64,000 nucleotides of DNA. Source: Straminergon stramineum (taxonomy: Eukaryota; Streptophyta; Bryopsida; Hypnales; Calliergonaceae). Position 1 is the first letter of the stretch. Each line of letters opens with the position of its first letter. A model generated the notes under the pieces. That model was not told the DNA's origin, did not search any database, and saw only the letters and a program-made list of their open reading frames with translations. This document shows positions 59,918 to 64,000 of this stretch, piece after piece. Where the stretch lies: the NCBI GenBank assembly GCA_963920665.1, contig OY987266.1:129001-193000 (forward strand), given 5' to 3'. The position numbers and the translations under genes are program-made.

Positions 59918-60842
59918 CCCCTAAAGGACCAAGGTGTGTTTTTTGGCAACATAACTTTTTGGGGCAGGTACGTGTGACTAGAGATTTCCATGTTTTTGGC
60001 CCAAACTTTAATAGAAGGTGTGGACAAGGAATATCTTTCATGTACACTAAATTTTAGGGCATTTGGAAATATGAGTCAAAAGTTATAGCCTAATATGTAG
60101 TTTGTTTCTCAACTTGGGCAATTTGGGTAGATCTGAAAAAATCATTTTTTTCAAAAATAAAAATTTAAAATTGGTTTTCTAGATTTATATATGCATAGAA
60201 AGCTTTGAATCATTCCATTTTGATCAATGAGTCAAAAGTTATGAGATGTTTTAGTTTGCGGGCAAGTATGGATTCTCTACTCTAAAATAAACTTTGAAGA
60301 CCGTTATTTAACTCAATTTTCAATATTTTTTGAAAAAAATAAAATCATTAGATGTAGATTGTTTATTACAACATTCCAACCATTGGGATTGGGATTTTTC
60401 AATTTCATTAATAAATTGTTAACAATTTAGTATTTTGAATCATTCTCTACATCTTTCTACTTACTATTTTTTTCCTATATGTTGCACAATTCCAAATGAT
60501 CTGAAAATTTTCAAGCATGTAGCCAACTTGCCTTGAAGAATGGATCCAAAGAAGCACCACCATTTTGGACATTTTTTCATACAAATGTGACCTTGTGAAG
60601 TGCAGCTGCCCGTTTTTTCACAGGGCTCAAAAAATGATTTTTGTCACTTCAAATGCTAATATCTTGCAATCTACACGATGGAATTTTCTGAAATTTTTTC
60701 CACACCTTCTCAATCTAGTTTACTACAAGATCCTACGGTTACATGATTCTAAAAATGATAATTTTCAAAAATTTGGTACTTGTATTAGAAATGGCAGTTT
60801 TTGAGGGGTTTTGGTGATAACGTAGTCAAGGAACTTTAGGGA
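59918..60842. mobile_element. 925-bp TIR element, TTAA target site
   Basis: Bounded by TTAA at 59914-59917 and 60843-60846. The ends are CCCCTAAAGGACCAAGGTG and, inverted, TCCCTAAAGTTCCTTGAC. GAGTCAAAAGTTATNNC recurs at about 60070 and 60229. Non-coding; the same group as 18257-18830. Confidence 0.75.
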
Positions 60843-60974
60843 TTAATGCATTCATCCTAATAATAATTATTATCTACAATATGAAAGTTAAGTATGTGAT
60901 TTAGTCTCATGTTCCAATTAATATCATTTTATATTCTATATATACTTTTATGGATATAAAAAGATGCATCACAA

Positions 60975-61189
60975 TGAAGGGCTCCAAGCGGGTTGGGACG
61001 CCACCCCGCGGCAGGCCACCTGAGGCTCATTGCCTATTTGCCTGCTCTACGCCTTGCCCGGCCCCACTCCTCCCGTTGGTCTATTCTGTCTTGTGGTTGT
61101 CAGTCCATCTCTCCATCAGGCCACTTGTGGCTGGCAGGCTCTTGTATTTTATCCCTGTGCAATGAAATGCATTTCATTTGTTTCAAAAA
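60975..61189 (+). mobile_element. 5'-truncated LINE-like insertion with poly(A) and target-site duplication
   Basis: AAAAAGATGCATCACAA at 60958-60974 is repeated exactly at 61190-61206. The insert is GC-rich, about 215 bp, and ends TTTGTTTC followed by A10. The same 3' end is seen in the tiny insertion at 28826. A short ORF ends GRLLYFIPVQ, but no conserved domain is left. A processed-transcript origin other than LINE is possible. Confidence 0.75.
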
Positions 61190-61212
61190 AAAAAGATGCA
61201 TCACAACATGGA

Positions 61213-61320
61213 AGCAATGAATGGGAAAAATTGGCAGTTAGTTCAAAGTTAGCCGGTGGATTTGGGAAAATATCCGGTTGCAATTCAAAACATCGGCAAA
61301 ACACCGGTGAAAAAATCTAA
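61213..61320. repeat. Dispersed repeat, second copy of 32388-32495
   Basis: TTAGTTCAAAGTTAGCCGGT, CAATTCAAAACATCGGCAAA and GGTGAAAAAA follow in the same order as in the copy upstream of the decarboxylase. Confidence 0.55.
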
Positions 61321-62367
61321 AAAATTTCTATTTCTAGTAGACAATAGAGAAAATAATCGGGATGGGAACTTCAATAACTAGTTGACTATAGGAATTGGAG
61401 GAAATTAGCTGCTGAAATTCAAAAAGTTTCCCGAACACTGCATGGAAGCTTTAATTAAAATAGAAAGTGCCAATAGAATGTGAACACAATTGGTGTGAAA
61501 AGTGACTCCATTTCTAATTATTAATGTCAAACCACTTAAGGTAAATCAGCCCATGACAGGCAAGCTACCTAATGCAATCATCTAGAAAACCACCCATTGG
61601 AGTTTTACATCAATTCATGGCATATTTTTTTTTATAAATGAGATTAGGACTACATTAGGTTGATTTGTGGCCATAATCTTGTCTTGGAAGATGGTCATGG
61701 AGTTATTAGTGACTGTCATAGGGCACTTACACCATTCAAGTCTAAATTGGTCATAAAAAATTATTTTTGTATTCCTTCACGTCATGGCCATGTTAGAAAA
61801 TGTTGTAGCCATGTTAGAAAATGTTGTGATTGCTTTAGGTGGTAAGATGACCATTATGGAAACCCTTTTTGTTGATTTGGGGTAGTGTACAGGCTGTGTT
61901 GGGCCAATTGGGCTGTACACTTTAAAAATTCATAAAAAATTCTTACTTTGTTCAAAAAATAAATTTCAATTGCTTCTTTCAATTCTCACATATGTCTATG
62001 TATGGAAAATAATCTAAACCATTTTGCTAATGGAAACAGTACAAACCACTTATTCTACCTGTCATAGGCAGGTTTACCTTAGTTCAACAAAGGTAATGAT
62101 CGGAAAATGCAATACTATTTTTTGAGTGGTGTGGACTTTAGGTGTGGAATAAGAACTTGCAATTACGATCTATTTGGAAACACATCAAAAATCTTACATA
62201 ATTAAGGCAAGAAATCTAGATTAGATCTTGTAGGATTGAAATAGAAATAATGCATCACATTTTTAAAAGGCAACATTCATTGGTCCTCAAGAATTCCAAG
62301 CAAATAATATACCCCTCCAAATGACATTCTAGCTTCTAATGATATTCAAGCATAAGTTTTGCCCTTC
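61321..62367. other. AT-rich non-coding stretch
   Basis: No gene was recognised. A 19-bp direct duplication (AGCCATGTTAGAAAATGTTG-like) lies near 61785-61826. Confidence 0.4.
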
Positions 62368-62371
62368 TTAA

Positions 62372-63186
62372 CCCCTAACTGCCTACATGACCATATATGG
62401 TCGATCTGAAATTTCAGGCCCATTTTTGTGTGGGTAGTTAAATTCCTGTGACCAGTTTAAAATTTATTTTGGGCAGTTTTGAGGGTTAATTAAAGAAAAC
62501 TTTCATTTTTCATTGAGAAAAGTACATATTCAATTATTGAAAGGTCATCAAAGGCATGTGTGTACTAAAAGTGGAGTGTAAAGTTTGCTAATTTTATTTC
62601 ATTTCCCAACTTTATGTAGAGCTTGGCAATTTCATTTGATTTGAGATCTAAGAAATTGTACTTATCCATTTACTTTGAGAATGGTTCCAATGAAAATTTT
62701 AAAGTCTTTTCCTAAATTTCACCATTGAAAATTTCAACATGCAAGGGTTTATTTGAAGCTATTTACAATTTCTACTTAAAAACAAAAATTGCATTTCAAC
62801 AATTGCAAGGTGGATTGTGTAATGAGTTTGATATTTTTTTCATGTGAAATTAAGTTTTTTGGAAGTACATTTTAGTGTGCTAACACTCTTTGAAGTTGTT
62901 CATGTTACCTCTAATCCCAAAAAACATTTATATGCAAATTTTTGAAACATTGTGGACAAAGTCAACATACTAAAAATAGAAAATGTACATTTCCCTTGGT
63001 TTAATATCACAACTCCTAGGAAATTTCGCACTCAAAATTGGTTTGCACACTAATAAACAAGCTCTATTAACATCTATATGGTTAGATTTGGAAAAAAAAT
63101 ACAATTTGCTTCATTGAGGGTAACTGCAAACCAATGCTCTTTTTTCATAGTCAAAACACACTTGGAAAGGCTTAGGCACTTAGGGG
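62372..63186. mobile_element. 815-bp TIR element, TTAA target site
   Basis: Bounded by TTAA at 62368-62371 and 63187-63190. The ends are CCCCTAACTGCCTACATG and, inverted, CCCCTAAGTGCCTAAGCC. Non-coding. Terminal similarity to 18257-18830 is limited to CCCCTAA, so this is a separate family of the same type. Confidence 0.75.
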
Positions 63187-63190
63187 TTAA

Positions 63191-64000
63191 GATGATAAGG
63201 ATAAGAGATTTTTGCTCCTCCTTTTATTACTACTTATAAATACCTATAGAGAACTAATAGGTTTTAAAAATAAAACTTATACATACATGAAGTACAATAT
63301 TGAATGCTTCAAACTTCATTTAACACACTTAAAGATATTGGTGGGAATCAAAACTTTAAAAACTATTGTTTTCTTCAAGAATCAATGATCTCTAAATTCC
63401 TTACTTCACATCCTATGACTTCGGCTAATTGACTCCAAAATCTTTTTGCCTTGATCTAACATCCTCATGTCCTTCTAAATAATATAAGTTTCATCATAGG
63501 GTCATTGCCAAACACACTTGTTGTTTTGGGCTCAAAACAACCTATTTCAATAAGTACTATGTTGGAATACATTTTTTAAAATGAAATAATATGTGGATGA
63601 CTTGTAAAGCATTGAAAATAGTAGGTCTTAAAAAATTCAGACCTAAAAAATATTTATCTCTAAAAGTTAAGCATAAAAAACCAGGATGGAAAATACCAAG
63701 AAAATAAACACTTTGATGTTAGAGTTTTAGAAAATAGTAAAAACATTCAAAAAATCCAAAATCCAAAAATCCATTTTTTTGACTTAAACTTTTGAAGTGA
63801 TGCTCCTTCTCAACCATTTTGATCTTTGGGGAAAGAAATTGTGTTCTTTGCCCTTGTGCAAAGGTAGTGCACTTTCAACACATGTGGAAGGTGGATACAT
63901 TACTATTTAAAAAAATATCTTTGTGGAATTATGTAATATTAGTAGAAGTCCTTGTACATCAATTTTGAGATTCAAATTTGCATTTTGGGGTCAAAAATAG
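63191..64000. other. AT-rich non-coding stretch to the window end
   Basis: No recognised feature. Confidence 0.45.

Noticed and set aside
61838..61925. GGGCTGTACAC / GTGTACAGGC pair as a MITE end
   Set aside because: Only about 10 bp of inverted similarity with no target duplication; probably a chance local palindrome.
1..64000. CRISPR arrays, bacterial operons, rRNA or tRNA genes
   Set aside because: None seen; intron-bearing genes and plant transposons show a eukaryotic nuclear context, and I could not recognise any tRNA cloverleaf by eye.

Overview
The window looks like nuclear DNA of a land plant with a large, AT-rich, repeat-filled genome. The evidence is the plant-type aromatic amino acid decarboxylase with nine GT-AG introns, the plant-type PIF/Harbinger element with its Myb/SANT-like partner gene, a hAT transposase with a BED finger, a Stowaway-like MITE, and dozens of fold-back and TIR repeats. 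Angiosperm TYDC/TDC genes usually have few or no introns, so the intron-rich gene hints at a basal AAAD clade or a non-angiosperm plant; the species cannot be told.

Layout. 1-4.65 kb: AT-rich DNA and unrecognised ORFs. 4.66-6.35 kb: cluster of TTAA-flanked TIR elements with a Harbinger-type MITE between them. 6.35-11.7 kb: non-coding repeat-derived DNA with a GC-rich 50-bp tandem array. 11.7-16.1 kb: decayed hAT transposase. 16.6-20 kb: inverted repeats, a TTAA element and a fold-back carrying four copies of a palindrome. 20-33.6 kb: mostly non-coding, with MITEs, LINE tails and more TTAA elements. 33.6-41.5 kb: the decarboxylase gene (ten exons seen). 41.6-44.1 kb: MITEs. 44.34-50.89 kb: complete but inactivated PIF/Harbinger element with TIRs and a TAA target-site duplication. 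50.9-54.7 kb: dispersed repeats. 54.7-59.1 kb: an unusual gene joining a long Asn/Ser-rich region to a divergent YjbQ/UPF0047 domain, split by introns. 59.9-63.2 kb: two more TTAA elements and a poly(A)-tailed LINE-like insertion.

Only two loci look like host genes: the decarboxylase, otherwise intact but with one frameshifting base in exon 7, and the YjbQ-like gene, which may be decayed. The rest is mobile-element history. The most notable themes are at least nine elements with TTAA target sites and CCC-type termini (a piggyBac-like signature, with no transposase in the window), premature stops in both transposases that are nearly all TGA (suggesting methyl-CpG decay of Arg CGA codons), and several strong hairpins able to give double-stranded RNA.
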